Positions 43,732 through 52,134 of a DNA stretch of 64,000 nt are shown here, in pieces. The position numbers were made by a program, and so were the translations under genes. The notes below the pieces were generated by a model that was not told the DNA's origin, made no database searches, and saw nothing but the letters and a program-made list of their open reading frames with translations. The stretch comes from Sporocytophaga myxococcoides DSM 11118. Lineage in GTDB: Bacteria; Bacteroidota; Bacteroidia; Cytophagales; Cytophagaceae. The DNA is taken from NCBI RefSeq assembly GCF_000426725.1, contig NZ_AUFX01000010.1, positions 62,001 to 126,000 on the forward strand. The letters run 5' to 3'. Every line of letters starts with the position of its first letter. The first letter of the stretch is position 1.

Positions 43732-44145
43732 ATGAAATCCTTTATTTTACTTTCATCTTTTTGGGTTTTATTTTATACTCATTCAATAGCAGGTGATACT
43801 GACAGATCCACTGCTCCTTTGAGAAAAAAAACAGACCTGTCTTTGTCACTTCCTAAAAAACCGCGTGAAACATTTATTTACGTGGCAACTCCTCAGCAAG
43901 ACAAATACACTCATCCTCTGAAAAAAGTAGGAAAGATTTTAACTTTTTCCGGGTTGCCCCTGGTTCTCGCTGGCACAATGATGGTAGCCAATGCAGATGC
44001 ATTATACTATAACTGCAATAACGGATACTGTGAAGGAGATCCAATGGGAGGATTTGGAGTTGTAATCCTGGCTGCCGGAATAGGTGTAACAACAACAGGC
44101 GCGATCTTATGGGGAATCGGTGCGTCAAAATCATCTAATGATTAA
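43732..44145 (+). CDS. Secreted or membrane-associated hypothetical protein
   Basis: The 137-residue protein has a signal peptide (1-20, FILLSSFWVLFYTHSIAG), a basic linker (about 22-65) and two hydrophobic helices near the C-terminus (ILTFSGLPLVLAGTMMVANA and MGGFGVVILAAGIGVTTTGAILWGI) separated by a Cys/Asn loop (YYNCNNGYCEGDP). The pair of glycine-rich helices is common in small Bacteroidota envelope proteins. A WG-repeat gene follows on the same strand, 81 bases after the stop, so the two may be co-transcribed. Function unknown. Confidence 0.6.
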   Translation: MKSFILLSSFWVLFYTHSIAGDTDRSTAPLRKKTDLSLSLPKKPRETFIYVATPQQDKYTHPLKKVGKILTFSGLPLVLAGTMMVANADALYYNCNNGYCEGDPMGGFGVVILAAGIGVTTTGAILWGIGASKSSND

Positions 44146-44226
44146 TAAGTGCTAAGAATACTTAGTTGTTTATATCGTTTTATGATTTACACATTCATAA
44201 ATTTAATTAACTCCGCTTTAAACTAT

Positions 44227-45276
44227 ATGAAAAAACTGAATCTGTTGTTCTTGTTACTAACATGTGGGTCCACATATGCCCAGACATTCATCACCCAGAT
44301 AAAGACATTTGAAACGGGCAAATGGGGGTACATGAACAGTAAAGGTGAAATGATTATTCAACCTCAATATAGCAGGTGCGACGAATTTACAGAAGAAGGC
44401 TTTGCCGGAATCGAAGAAAATGGATTCTGGTTTATCGACACCAAAAACCAGGTACTAAAAACAGAGGTTGAAATCGAATTCAGAGACGCGCCTTTTTTTA
44501 CAGATGTTCACGGTTTTTCGGAGGGACTTGCTCAGGTGATTGTTAAAGATGCCGGCAGATGGGGATATATAGACACCAAAGGAAAACTTGTGATACCCGC
44601 CATCTATAAGTTTACCACAGACTTTCACGGTGGATTTGCCATTGCCCAAAAAGCAGGAAATAACTACTATGTGTTGGATAAGACTGGAAAGGAAACTCAT
44701 ATACCCATTGAGAGGATTGAGCATTTCAAATCCTTTTCCGAAGGACTTGCAGAGTTCAAGACTAAAGACGGATTCTACGGTTTCATTGATCCAACAGGAA
44801 AAATCGCTATCCAACCTGAATATACAGAAGTAAGTAAATTCCGCGGAGGCCTTGCTGCCGTGAGGTTAAAGGGTGGTAGAAATTGGGGCTATATTAATCA
44901 TAAAGGAGAATTGGTGATTCCAGCAAAGTACGATGTCGCTAAGAATTTCGATCCCGTAAGTGGTATTGCACGCACCAGGACCAACAATGGATGGGCATAT
45001 ATCAATCAGAAAGGTGAAGAAACAAAGATCTCCGATACTGAAACCTTCGATGATTTTCGTGATGGTTTATGTAAAGGAAGAAAAGGCGAGAAATTCGGCT
45101 TTTATGACAACACAGGCAAGTGGGTGATCGAACCTAAATTCGATGGAGCAAGAGACTTTAAAAACGGCTATGCAGCTGTCAAAGAAAACGGTAAGTGGGG
45201 AATGATAGACAGAGCAGGCAATTGGGTTATAAAGCCTCTATATGCGGGAATAAGAGATATGGAATTGGTGAAGTAA
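44227..45276 (+). CDS. WG-repeat secreted protein
   Basis: The protein has about 349 residues. Start ATG 44227 gives a signal peptide (KKLNLLFLLLTCGSTYAQ); the frame is open further upstream to 44149 but without a signal. The mature part is made of about seven WG/KWG repeats, for example TGKWGYMNSKGEMIIQPQY, RWGYIDTKGKLVIPAIY, NWGYINHKGELVIPAKY and KWGMIDRAGNWVIKPLY, each about 45-50 residues. WG repeats form beta-rich scaffolds on the cell surface, with roles suggested in binding. Strong terminator after the stop. Confidence 0.88.
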   Translation: MKKLNLLFLLLTCGSTYAQTFITQIKTFETGKWGYMNSKGEMIIQPQYSRCDEFTEEGFAGIEENGFWFIDTKNQVLKTEVEIEFRDAPFFTDVHGFSEGLAQVIVKDAGRWGYIDTKGKLVIPAIYKFTTDFHGGFAIAQKAGNNYYVLDKTGKETHIPIERIEHFKSFSEGLAEFKTKDGFYGFIDPTGKIAIQPEYTEVSKFRGGLAAVRLKGGRNWGYINHKGELVIPAKYDVAKNFDPVSGIARTRTNNGWAYINQKGEETKISDTETFDDFRDGLCKGRKGEKFGFYDNTGKWVIEPKFDGARDFKNGYAAVKENGKWGMIDRAGNWVIKPLYAGIRDMELVK

Positions 45277-45304
45277 GACGTTTGATTACAGCTTAACAAA
45301 GCAG

Positions 45305-45335
45305 AAAAGCCCCCGAAAATCGGGGGCTTTTTTAT
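45305..45335 (+). terminator. Rho-independent terminator
   Basis: AAAAGCCCCCGA (45305-45316) pairs with TCGGGGGCTTTT (45320-45331), followed by more T residues. Confidence 0.92.
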
Positions 45336-45433
45336 TGTAATCTCATGTTGGCTAGTCTGAATCAGGATTTACAAGATTAATAGATTAACGGGATAAAATT
45401 AAAAAACACTATGCTAAAACTCTAAAGACGCAT

Positions 45434-45566
45434 AAATGTCTGAACCACTGATTTAAAAGTGATTATTTTGATTTACATGATTCTTTGACTTGCGATTTCA
45501 GAAATATTTGATTTCCTGAATTGCCTTCATCATATTAATCATTTCAATCACAAAAATCAGCGGTAC
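45434..45566. repeat. GxxExxY-associated palindromic repeat, copy A
   Basis: The unit of about 133 bp begins AAATGTCTGAACCACTGATT and ends AAAAATCAGCGGTAC. Its two halves (TGATT-rich left, AATCA-rich right) are imperfect inverted repeats of about 40 bp each. The right end overlaps the last three codons and stop of the GxxExxY gene. Confidence 0.85.
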
Positions 45567-45946
45567 TTATTACTAATGATACGCTTAAATTCTAAACTCT
45601 TTGCTCCAAAGTTTATCAATAACCCTACTTCAAGATTATAGGCTTCCAGATAATTAAGGGCTTGAGCTAAATGTACAGGTTCCAGTCTGCTCACTGCTTT
45701 TAATTCTACTGATATTATTCCTTCCACTAAAAAATCTACTCTTCGTGTTCCTATATGTTTTCTCTTATAGTATATAGGCATTTCATGTTCTCTGGAAAAT
45801 TTAATTCCCCGCTCCTCCATCTCAATCTCCAATGCTCTCTGATAAATAAACTCCTGAAATCCGTTACCTAATGATGAATGGACTTCCATGGCACATCCTA
45901 TCACTTTTGATGTTTCATGAGAATACTTATATTCTTGTTTGATCAT
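45557..45946 (-). CDS. GxxExxY family protein (putative PD-(D/E)XK nuclease)
   Basis: The 129-residue protein has the defining motif NGFQEFIYQRAL (G29, E32, Y35) and a nuclease-like core RRVDFLVEGIISVELKAV (D71, E81, K83). The following EPVHLAQALNYLEAYNLEVG helix and GLLINFG strand complete the fold. GxxExxY proteins occur in many copies in Bacteroidota and other genomes; their biological role is not established. Here the start codon lies directly at the edge of one repeat (45947 onward) and the stop codon TGA lies inside another (copy A), so gene and repeats appear to form one unit. Confidence 0.9.
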   Translation of the reverse strand: MIKQEYKYSHETSKVIGCAMEVHSSLGNGFQEFIYQRALEIEMEERGIKFSREHEMPIYYKRKHIGTRRVDFLVEGIISVELKAVSRLEPVHLAQALNYLEAYNLEVGLLINFGAKSLEFKRIISNKYR

Positions 45947-46266
45947 AGTAAAAATGTCTGAACCACTGATTTAATATGATTAATTTGATTTATATGATTT
46001 TTTGACCACTGATGTAAAAAGGATTATTTTGATTTACTTGATGATTGTCTGAGCCCATGATTCTATAAAAATTTGATTGCTTTTATGACATCATAATAAT
46101 ACATCATTCAATACCAAATACCCTCCGACCACCACTCATTTAATATGATTAATTTGATTTACATCATTTCATGAGCTTGCGATTGAAGAATAATATGATT
46201 TCCAAGATGAATTAATCATAAAAATCATTCCAATCACAAAAAATCAGTGGTTCAGACATTTTTACT
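45947..46266. repeat. GxxExxY-associated repeats, copies B and C, bounded by 26-bp perfect inverted termini
   Basis: The segment starts at 45947-45972 and ends at 46241-46266 with a perfect 26-bp inverted repeat (AGTAAAAATGTCTG followed by AACCACTGATTT at the left). Inside are a partial unit (copy B, to about 46110, with an internal duplicate of ACCACTGAT near 46015) and a full unit (copy C, 46131-46266). This resembles a MITE, and the left edge abuts the GxxExxY start codon. Confidence 0.85.
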
Positions 46267-46518
46267 TTAAACGCACACTCAAAAATCCTAGCTGGTTTTA
46301 CATCTGGGTGAACTGTTGCAAGATTAAAATTTTAGAATTAAAAAAGCAATAGCACCTAGGCAGAGTAAATCTCAAAGGGGGGTGAGGTATGAAAAGTTCT
46401 TTGAAAGATTATATAAACCGGTTGGTTAAAAAAGTATTTTGAAAGAAGAAGATATAAAATTTCACCTCAATGACAAGTCCCTTACAAAACCACCAGCATA
46501 GCAAAGGTAGCACCTCTG

Positions 46519-46640
46519 CCAATGATTTAAACTGATTACTTTAATTGACATCATTTCCAAAGCATGCGATTTGAGTTAATTTGAATTCCCAAGATAAATT
46601 AATCATAATAATCATTCCAATCACAAAAAATCAGCGGTAC
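46519..46640. repeat. GxxExxY-associated palindromic repeat, copy D (solo)
   Basis: Same layout as copy A (AATGATTTAAACTGATTACTT ... AATCATTCCAATCACAAAAA-ATCAGCGGTACTT), here with no nuclease gene. It ends 11 bases before the greB stop. The shared end AAGTACCGCTGATTTTT (minus strand) is the 3' end of the GxxExxY gene, so copy D looks like a solo element or the scar of a lost gene copy. The 250 bases between copies C and D hold nothing I can name. Confidence 0.8.
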
Positions 46641-46651
46641 TTGCACGGAAA

Positions 46652-47128
46652 TTACTTCTGATACTCTATTCTTGTAATACGCCAGATAAATTCCCCCGCA
46701 CCTGTTTTCACTACTACTTCATCACCCACTTCTTTTTTCATCAGGGCGACTGCCATAGGTGAGTCTATAGAGATGTAGTCTTTGGTGGTATCAAAGATCT
46801 CATCATACCCCACTATACGAAAACGTTTTTGTTCACCTCTGTCATTTTGAATCTCTACCCACGCACCAAACATTACTTTGCCTTCCTGGAAAGGTGTATA
46901 ATTCACGACTTTCAAGTCAGTAATACGTTTCCGTAAATAAAGCACCCTCCTGTCGATTTCCCGCAAACGCTTCTTATTGTAATGATAATCTGCATTTTCT
47001 GAACGATCTCCAAGACTTGCTGCCCAGGCTACCTTCTGCGTAGTGTCCGGCCGTTCAACACGCCATAAATGATCCAATTCAGCTTTTAATTTTTCTAAAC
47101 CTTCTGGAGTAATTAGGAGCGTTTTCAT
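46652..47128 (-). CDS. greB: Transcription elongation factor GreB-type
   Basis: The 158-residue factor has an N-terminal coiled coil (TPEGLEKLKAELDHLWRVER) with the acidic tip motif GDRSENADYHYNKKRLREID that reaches into the RNA polymerase secondary channel to stimulate cleavage of backtracked RNA. A C-terminal FKBP-like domain follows (FGAWVEIQN ... YISIDSPMAVALMKKEVGDE). The YHYNKKRLREIDRRVLYL stretch is more GreB than GreA. Complete. It sits between the repeat cluster and the nuclease genes, 87 bases downstream of the 623-residue gene. Confidence 0.92.
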   Translation of the reverse strand: MKTLLITPEGLEKLKAELDHLWRVERPDTTQKVAWAASLGDRSENADYHYNKKRLREIDRRVLYLRKRITDLKVVNYTPFQEGKVMFGAWVEIQNDRGEQKRFRIVGYDEIFDTTKDYISIDSPMAVALMKKEVGDEVVVKTGAGEFIWRITRIEYQK

Positions 47129-47215
47129 GTTGACTTGTTCAAAGAGTAATGCATGTACTTACTATGAGGATATTATTATGGCCTGTCAGGAGACCAAGGA
47201 GCAAAAATCAAAAAC

Positions 47216-49087
47216 TTATAATTCCTCCAAAATCTTTTCCTCCTTCTCACAAAAGTGAATATAAGAAACAGGGATTTTTATTATTGAATTAAGATGCTTT
47301 AAATAGCATTTAAATTCTTCATCAGGCTTTCTATTACTTACTAATACAAGTTTAGTTGCATTTATGACATTGGGATAAAAAGCATATTCTAAAAGTTGCC
47401 CTAATGCTACTCTTAATCCTGTCAATAATTGTGAATAAGTTTTAATCTCATAGAAAATATAATCATTACCATCTTGTCTGACCAAATCTATTCGGTTAAA
47501 ACCAAAGGCCCTACACTCCTTTTTAACCTTATCTTTACCATATTGCTTTTGAAGTACCTTAAGAAGTTTATCTTGAATTTCACTGTGCGTCTGTTCAATT
47601 TCTATTTCCCGCTTAACAGGCCTTCTGATTATCACACCCGATTTATTAGATACTATTGAGGTTCCAGAATCATCAAAAGAAAATCCTTTAATTGCATCAC
47701 TTTTTATTTTTTCAAGTTTTGATGAATCAATGTTTAAAAGATTATATCTACTTGAAGTAATTAACTTATCGTCCTTATCAACAGGTACAAGAAAAGTTGG
47801 TAAACAATCAATTTCCTTGCAGGAAAATCGGACATTGAATAATGCCCAAGGCCTTTCATCTACCCAACTTAACAATCCTTTTTCATCTCCCCCTACAGCT
47901 TTAATTTGCTGAATCATTTCATTAAACCAACCATTGGCTTTATATATTTCAAAAGCACGTTCTGACTCCTCTTTTGTTATTACTTCAACATTTTCAAGAG
48001 TTCCGACCCAAAATCTTTGCTTCTTACTTCCATCTATAGTAAATAACGATATATCAAGAATCCTACCTTCATATTTAGAATAATATTTAAATACAGGTTC
48101 CAAAAAACCATAATGATAACCATCTATTAACTTTGTTTTATCAAACAGCCATTCTTCATGTCCATATCCATAATAGTTTTCGTGACTTTGGTTAATAGAT
48201 TTCCCCTCTCTTCCAGAAGGCTTAATCCATCCATTCGAATTCCAGGTAATCCTTGCCAGTTTTTGTTTAGGCTTCCACACTCTATCCAATATATCATGAT
48301 ATATTTCTATAGTAGATTCTATATATTCAGCTGTCTCATTAATCAAGCTTTCCCAAGTATAAGAATCTATTTTACTAAATGGAATTTTATGAACTTTAAG
48401 ATTATACTCTTGAAACATCTTATGAAAGGTTTCCTGTTGCTCCTTAGATAATTCATTGCTCCCAGAAAACTGACAATCTATTTTATATTCTAAAGAATCA
48501 GACTCTGCTAACATCCCTACTGTAAAAAACACACCTCTCCCCTTATCTGCTTCATCAAAAATTCTTACCCATGTATATTCTTTAAATCTTGCAACTCTTT
48601 GCTTGCGTTCTTCAATTTCATCCCACCCTCTTTCCAACCAGTTCTTTCTTCCTTCGAAATATAGGTCTGTCTTCTCTGCAACTTTATCTGCCCAATAAAG
48701 TGTTTTATGCCAAATAGTATTAATAAGTTTTTCTGCAGCTTTTAGATGATCAGGATTATCTTTATCGTATACCACTCGTGCATACTTTTTAAAATGATCA
48801 AAATCATCCTTGTTAAAAAAACTAACTTCATCCGGATAATAACATAGCTCAAACCCCAAATCCATTACGTATTTCCGATATGATTCATTATTATGAAAAT
48901 CTATTTTAGTATCATCTAAGTTTCCATTTGCATATTTATCTGCTACTAATACAGTCAGCTTAAAAGGATATTCTTTGCCATCATTTCTAATCCAATATTG
49001 ATTCCATAAACTTGACCAGTAGCCTTTTGAATCTATCTCTTGAAAGGCTTTGAAAAAATGTGATTTGTTAAGATGTGAAAGTTTCAT
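47216..49087 (-). CDS. Large putative defence nuclease with C-terminal PD-(D/E)XK domain
   Basis: The 623-residue protein has a charged, Trp- and Tyr-rich N-terminal region (1-270), a middle domain with ITWNSNGWIKPSGREGKS and GYGHEEWLFDKTKLIDGYHY (about 285-330), a fold I associate with restriction-linked genes though I cannot name it, and a C-terminal nuclease core FNRIDLVRQD, then YIFYEIKTYSQ (D534, E547, K549) with the helix LRVALGQLLEY. The HEEWLF-type region may recognise modified or foreign nucleic acid; this is inference. It lies 103 bases downstream of the PDDEXK_4-like gene on the same strand, at the edge of the type I system. Confidence 0.6.
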   Translation of the reverse strand: MKLSHLNKSHFFKAFQEIDSKGYWSSLWNQYWIRNDGKEYPFKLTVLVADKYANGNLDDTKIDFHNNESYRKYVMDLGFELCYYPDEVSFFNKDDFDHFKKYARVVYDKDNPDHLKAAEKLINTIWHKTLYWADKVAEKTDLYFEGRKNWLERGWDEIEERKQRVARFKEYTWVRIFDEADKGRGVFFTVGMLAESDSLEYKIDCQFSGSNELSKEQQETFHKMFQEYNLKVHKIPFSKIDSYTWESLINETAEYIESTIEIYHDILDRVWKPKQKLARITWNSNGWIKPSGREGKSINQSHENYYGYGHEEWLFDKTKLIDGYHYGFLEPVFKYYSKYEGRILDISLFTIDGSKKQRFWVGTLENVEVITKEESERAFEIYKANGWFNEMIQQIKAVGGDEKGLLSWVDERPWALFNVRFSCKEIDCLPTFLVPVDKDDKLITSSRYNLLNIDSSKLEKIKSDAIKGFSFDDSGTSIVSNKSGVIIRRPVKREIEIEQTHSEIQDKLLKVLQKQYGKDKVKKECRAFGFNRIDLVRQDGNDYIFYEIKTYSQLLTGLRVALGQLLEYAFYPNVINATKLVLVSNRKPDEEFKCYLKHLNSIIKIPVSYIHFCEKEEKILEEL

Positions 49088-49189
49088 TATACAGTTTACA
49101 ACTAAAAAAAGAAATAACTCCTAAAATTTAATTATCAATTTAGCTCTTATTGTAGCATCCATTAGTCAGTTCTTCATTATATGTTTTGT

Positions 49190-50386
49190 TTACACCATAT
49201 AGTAGTGGCTAACCTTATTCAGGAATTCCGGAATAAAATTATAGAACTCATCTTCCTGAGAGGGAAAATCAAAAAGCTTCTCTCTTCTATCTCCGTTTTG
49301 TTTAAATTCTTTTATAAATCCAGATGATTCAAGAAATGGCAGGATAGGATCATCACCTTTTTTATCTGAATTCAGGTACTTCCTTTCTATAAATTGAAAT
49401 CTGTAAAGGTCTGATTCAGAAATTATATCTATAGCAAAATGCATATTATCTTTAAAAAAATTATCAAGAACAGCATAATTAATACTCCATCCATAAACCT
49501 TGGTAAAAGGACGACAGTTCTTCCGACAAGAATCTAGCACTTTCTCTCTCCTATAAGAAATAAGATCAGTTAGCATTGCGCTCAAAGATGAAGCGGTTTT
49601 ATAGTTATCTCCTATAAGCATAACTTTAAGAAATTCATCCATTAATGGTTTGTTCATATTAACACCTCCTATAAAAGCAATTAAGTTGTTATATTGTCTC
49701 AGTAAAAATAATACATCTACATTTTGAGCCAAACGCTCACACCTGGTCAACCAGCCATTAAACAAGTCATTTGTCGTTTCATCGTAAGTATTGACGATTA
49801 TCATTTTGGGACCAATAACTTTCCGATCTTCTTCCGTCCAATCTCCCGTATCAGGTTGTTTGTTATTGTTCAATGAAAGATAAACAACAGCTTCCACTTC
49901 ATACCCTTGACTTACAAGACTGTCATAATACCTTGGAATTTGCCTGGCCTGGTCTGGGGCATTATTAATCTTGTTTTCTATAATGATAGCCTTCTTTGAC
50001 AAGTTGTCTTTGATGGAAATATCGATCCGACCAATTTCTTTATCTACTTTACTATTTCTATAATCAGAAACAGTTATTTTACGACCTTTTTCAAACCCTG
50101 AGAGGTATTTAATAAAAGCCTCAAGAAATTTATATCCTTCTTTATGGGCACCTTCCGGATCAAGTATCGAATGAAGGATATCACTATGAAAGTTTTCTCT
50201 CTGATATTTATCTGAGACTAATATAAAAGGATTAAAGCCAGGATAAATAATCCTGATCTTATGAGAATCATAATCTCTTGTAAGAGTTTGAAGTTTATTA
50301 TCAGAAACAACTTTGCTTATTGCATTAATCTGCTCTTGAAGAAGCTGGCTGACTGTCTCAAGCAGATTTATTTCGAGATCTGACAT
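49190..50386 (-). CDS. PD-(D/E)XK nuclease family protein (PDDEXK_4-like)
   Basis: The 398-residue protein opens with the typical PDDEXK_4 lead-in: FHSDILHSILDPEGAHKEGY and FLEAFIKYL (about residues 66-95). The nuclease core follows: GRIDISIKD (D122) and KKAIIIENKINNAPDQARQI (E137-N-K139). The remaining C-terminal 250 residues are unnamed, with KKAIIIENK followed by a helix and strands (VEAVVYLSLNNN). Such proteins often sit beside restriction or DNA-modification genes. It follows hsdM after 84 bases on the same strand and is probably read from the same direction of transcription. Confidence 0.78.
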   Translation of the reverse strand: MSDLEINLLETVSQLLQEQINAISKVVSDNKLQTLTRDYDSHKIRIIYPGFNPFILVSDKYQRENFHSDILHSILDPEGAHKEGYKFLEAFIKYLSGFEKGRKITVSDYRNSKVDKEIGRIDISIKDNLSKKAIIIENKINNAPDQARQIPRYYDSLVSQGYEVEAVVYLSLNNNKQPDTGDWTEEDRKVIGPKMIIVNTYDETTNDLFNGWLTRCERLAQNVDVLFLLRQYNNLIAFIGGVNMNKPLMDEFLKVMLIGDNYKTASSLSAMLTDLISYRREKVLDSCRKNCRPFTKVYGWSINYAVLDNFFKDNMHFAIDIISESDLYRFQFIERKYLNSDKKGDDPILPFLESSGFIKEFKQNGDRREKLFDFPSQEDEFYNFIPEFLNKVSHYYMV

Positions 50387-50470
50387 AGAATCTTAATTCA
50401 ATGAATTTATTAATTTTTAGGAAATGCTTTTCTAACTAGGCTTCGATTTGCACTTATAGTCCCGTTAAGA

Positions 50471-52117
50471 TTATATTGGCGGCAACCCCAACTCTTTCAA
50501 AAACTCATTGTGTTTGTCTGTATTCGTTTTTATGTTCTTGTTTATTTCAGTCAATTTTTTATTTACATCTTTCAAATCAATTTGCACTTCGTCTACAGAT
50601 GTGCTTACATAACGAGAAATATTCAAATTATAACCGTTCTTTTCAATTTCTTCCATTGAAACCTTACGTGAATAACGGTCTATATCGCTACGGTGCTGAT
50701 AAGTCTCAATAATTTTTTGAATATCGTTAGGTTCTCCGTTTTCGCCTTCTCTGAGGGTGTTTTGTCTTTTGCCTTTTTCAAAATGCTCACTGGCATTAAT
50801 GAAAAGTACATCATCTTCCTTTTTGCATTTTTTCAAAACCAAAATACAAACCGGAATACCTGTAGAGTAAAACAAATTGGATGGTAACCCAATTACGGTG
50901 TCAATATTATTATCTTTTAATAACTTGGTACGAATTCTTTCTTCTGCACCTCCACGGAATAAAACTCCGTGAGGTAATATAATAGCCATTGTTCCTTCTT
51001 TACCTAGGAAGTGAAAGCCGTGCAACAAAAAAGCAAAGTCAGCCGCAGACTTAGGTGCCAGACCGTAACTTTTGAAACGAAAATCGTCTGCTAAGATGTC
51101 GTTGGGTTCCCAGCGCAAACTAAAAGGAGGATTGGCTACTATGGCATCAAACTCAATCTTTTTAGCAGGATTCATTTCGTTGAGCAATGGCCATTGATTT
51201 TCTAAAGTATCTCCGTGGAATATCTCAAACTCGGTGTCTTTCATACCGTGCAAAAGCATATTCATTCGGGCAAGGTTATAAGTAGTAATGTTTTTTTCCT
51301 GCCCGTATATTTTTCCTACACTACCCCCATTTTCCTTTACACGTTTGCGCACATTTAATAATAATGAACCCGAACCGCAAGCAAAATCAAGCACTTTGTT
51401 AAACTTCTTTCTTTTACCGCTAGTAGGGTCCTGGCTATCCAAAGCTACAATTTCAGATAAAATAGTTGAGATCTGTTGTGGTGTATAAAACTCACCTGCC
51501 TTTTTACCGGAACCTGCTGCAAACTGACCAATCAAATACTCATAAGCATCACCAAGCGTATCTGAATCTGTTGAAAAATCTGCAATGCCTTCTGCAATTT
51601 TTTGAATGATGGTGCATAGCTTTTTGTTTCTTTCTGCTGAAGTTTTACCCAGTTTTTCAGAATTCAAATTAATTTCTGAAAACAACCCATGAAAAGAATT
51701 ATCGAATGATTCATTCTCAATGTATCTAAAACCTGCCTCAAGTGTTACCAATAATTCTCCATCTTGTGTACGAGCCAATTCGGTAATATTGCTCCACAAA
51801 TGTTTCGGTTTAATAACATAGTGAACCTTTCTGCGCATTTGCTTTTCAAAGTCTTCAACCTCCTTTGGGTTTTCATTATACCAAATTTCCAAAGGTGTGT
51901 TAACTTTAAGTTTGGACATAACATCCTTTGGGGTATTACCAGGATAATCTTTACCTAATTCCTTTTTTGCAGATTCTTCATAGTTGTGGGATAAATACCT
52001 AAGAAAGAGAAACGAAAGCATGTAATCGCGAAAATCATCTGCATTCATGGCTCCTCTTAAGTTATCCGCTATATTCCAAAGGGTTTTACCCAGTTGTTGT
52101 TGTTCTTTTTGTGTCAT
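50471..52117 (-). CDS. hsdM: Type I restriction-modification system, methylase subunit
   Basis: The 548-residue HsdM methylates adenine in the recognition site and partners HsdS. Visible: the N-terminal helical HsdM_N region (LGKTLWNIADNLRGAMNADD, FLFLRYLSHNYE), SAM motif I KVLDFACGSGSLLLNV (about 241-256), catalytic NPPF (329-332) and a C-terminal helical tail that contacts HsdS. All key residues are intact. It is the last gene of the hsd operon, 17 bases after the PrrC-like gene. Confidence 0.95.
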   Translation of the reverse strand: MTQKEQQQLGKTLWNIADNLRGAMNADDFRDYMLSFLFLRYLSHNYEESAKKELGKDYPGNTPKDVMSKLKVNTPLEIWYNENPKEVEDFEKQMRRKVHYVIKPKHLWSNITELARTQDGELLVTLEAGFRYIENESFDNSFHGLFSEINLNSEKLGKTSAERNKKLCTIIQKIAEGIADFSTDSDTLGDAYEYLIGQFAAGSGKKAGEFYTPQQISTILSEIVALDSQDPTSGKRKKFNKVLDFACGSGSLLLNVRKRVKENGGSVGKIYGQEKNITTYNLARMNMLLHGMKDTEFEIFHGDTLENQWPLLNEMNPAKKIEFDAIVANPPFSLRWEPNDILADDFRFKSYGLAPKSAADFAFLLHGFHFLGKEGTMAIILPHGVLFRGGAEERIRTKLLKDNNIDTVIGLPSNLFYSTGIPVCILVLKKCKKEDDVLFINASEHFEKGKRQNTLREGENGEPNDIQKIIETYQHRSDIDRYSRKVSMEEIEKNGYNLNISRYVSTSVDEVQIDLKDVNKKLTEINKNIKTNTDKHNEFLKELGLPPI

Positions 52118-52134
52118 TGACTTTACTTTTTCAC

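Noticed and set aside
46389-46442. 17-codon frame between repeat copies
   Set aside because: Too short, no supporting signal.
45434-46640. Possible CRISPR array from repeated blocks
   Set aside because: Repeats are 120-160 bp, imperfect and palindromic, unevenly spaced and without spacers or cas genes.
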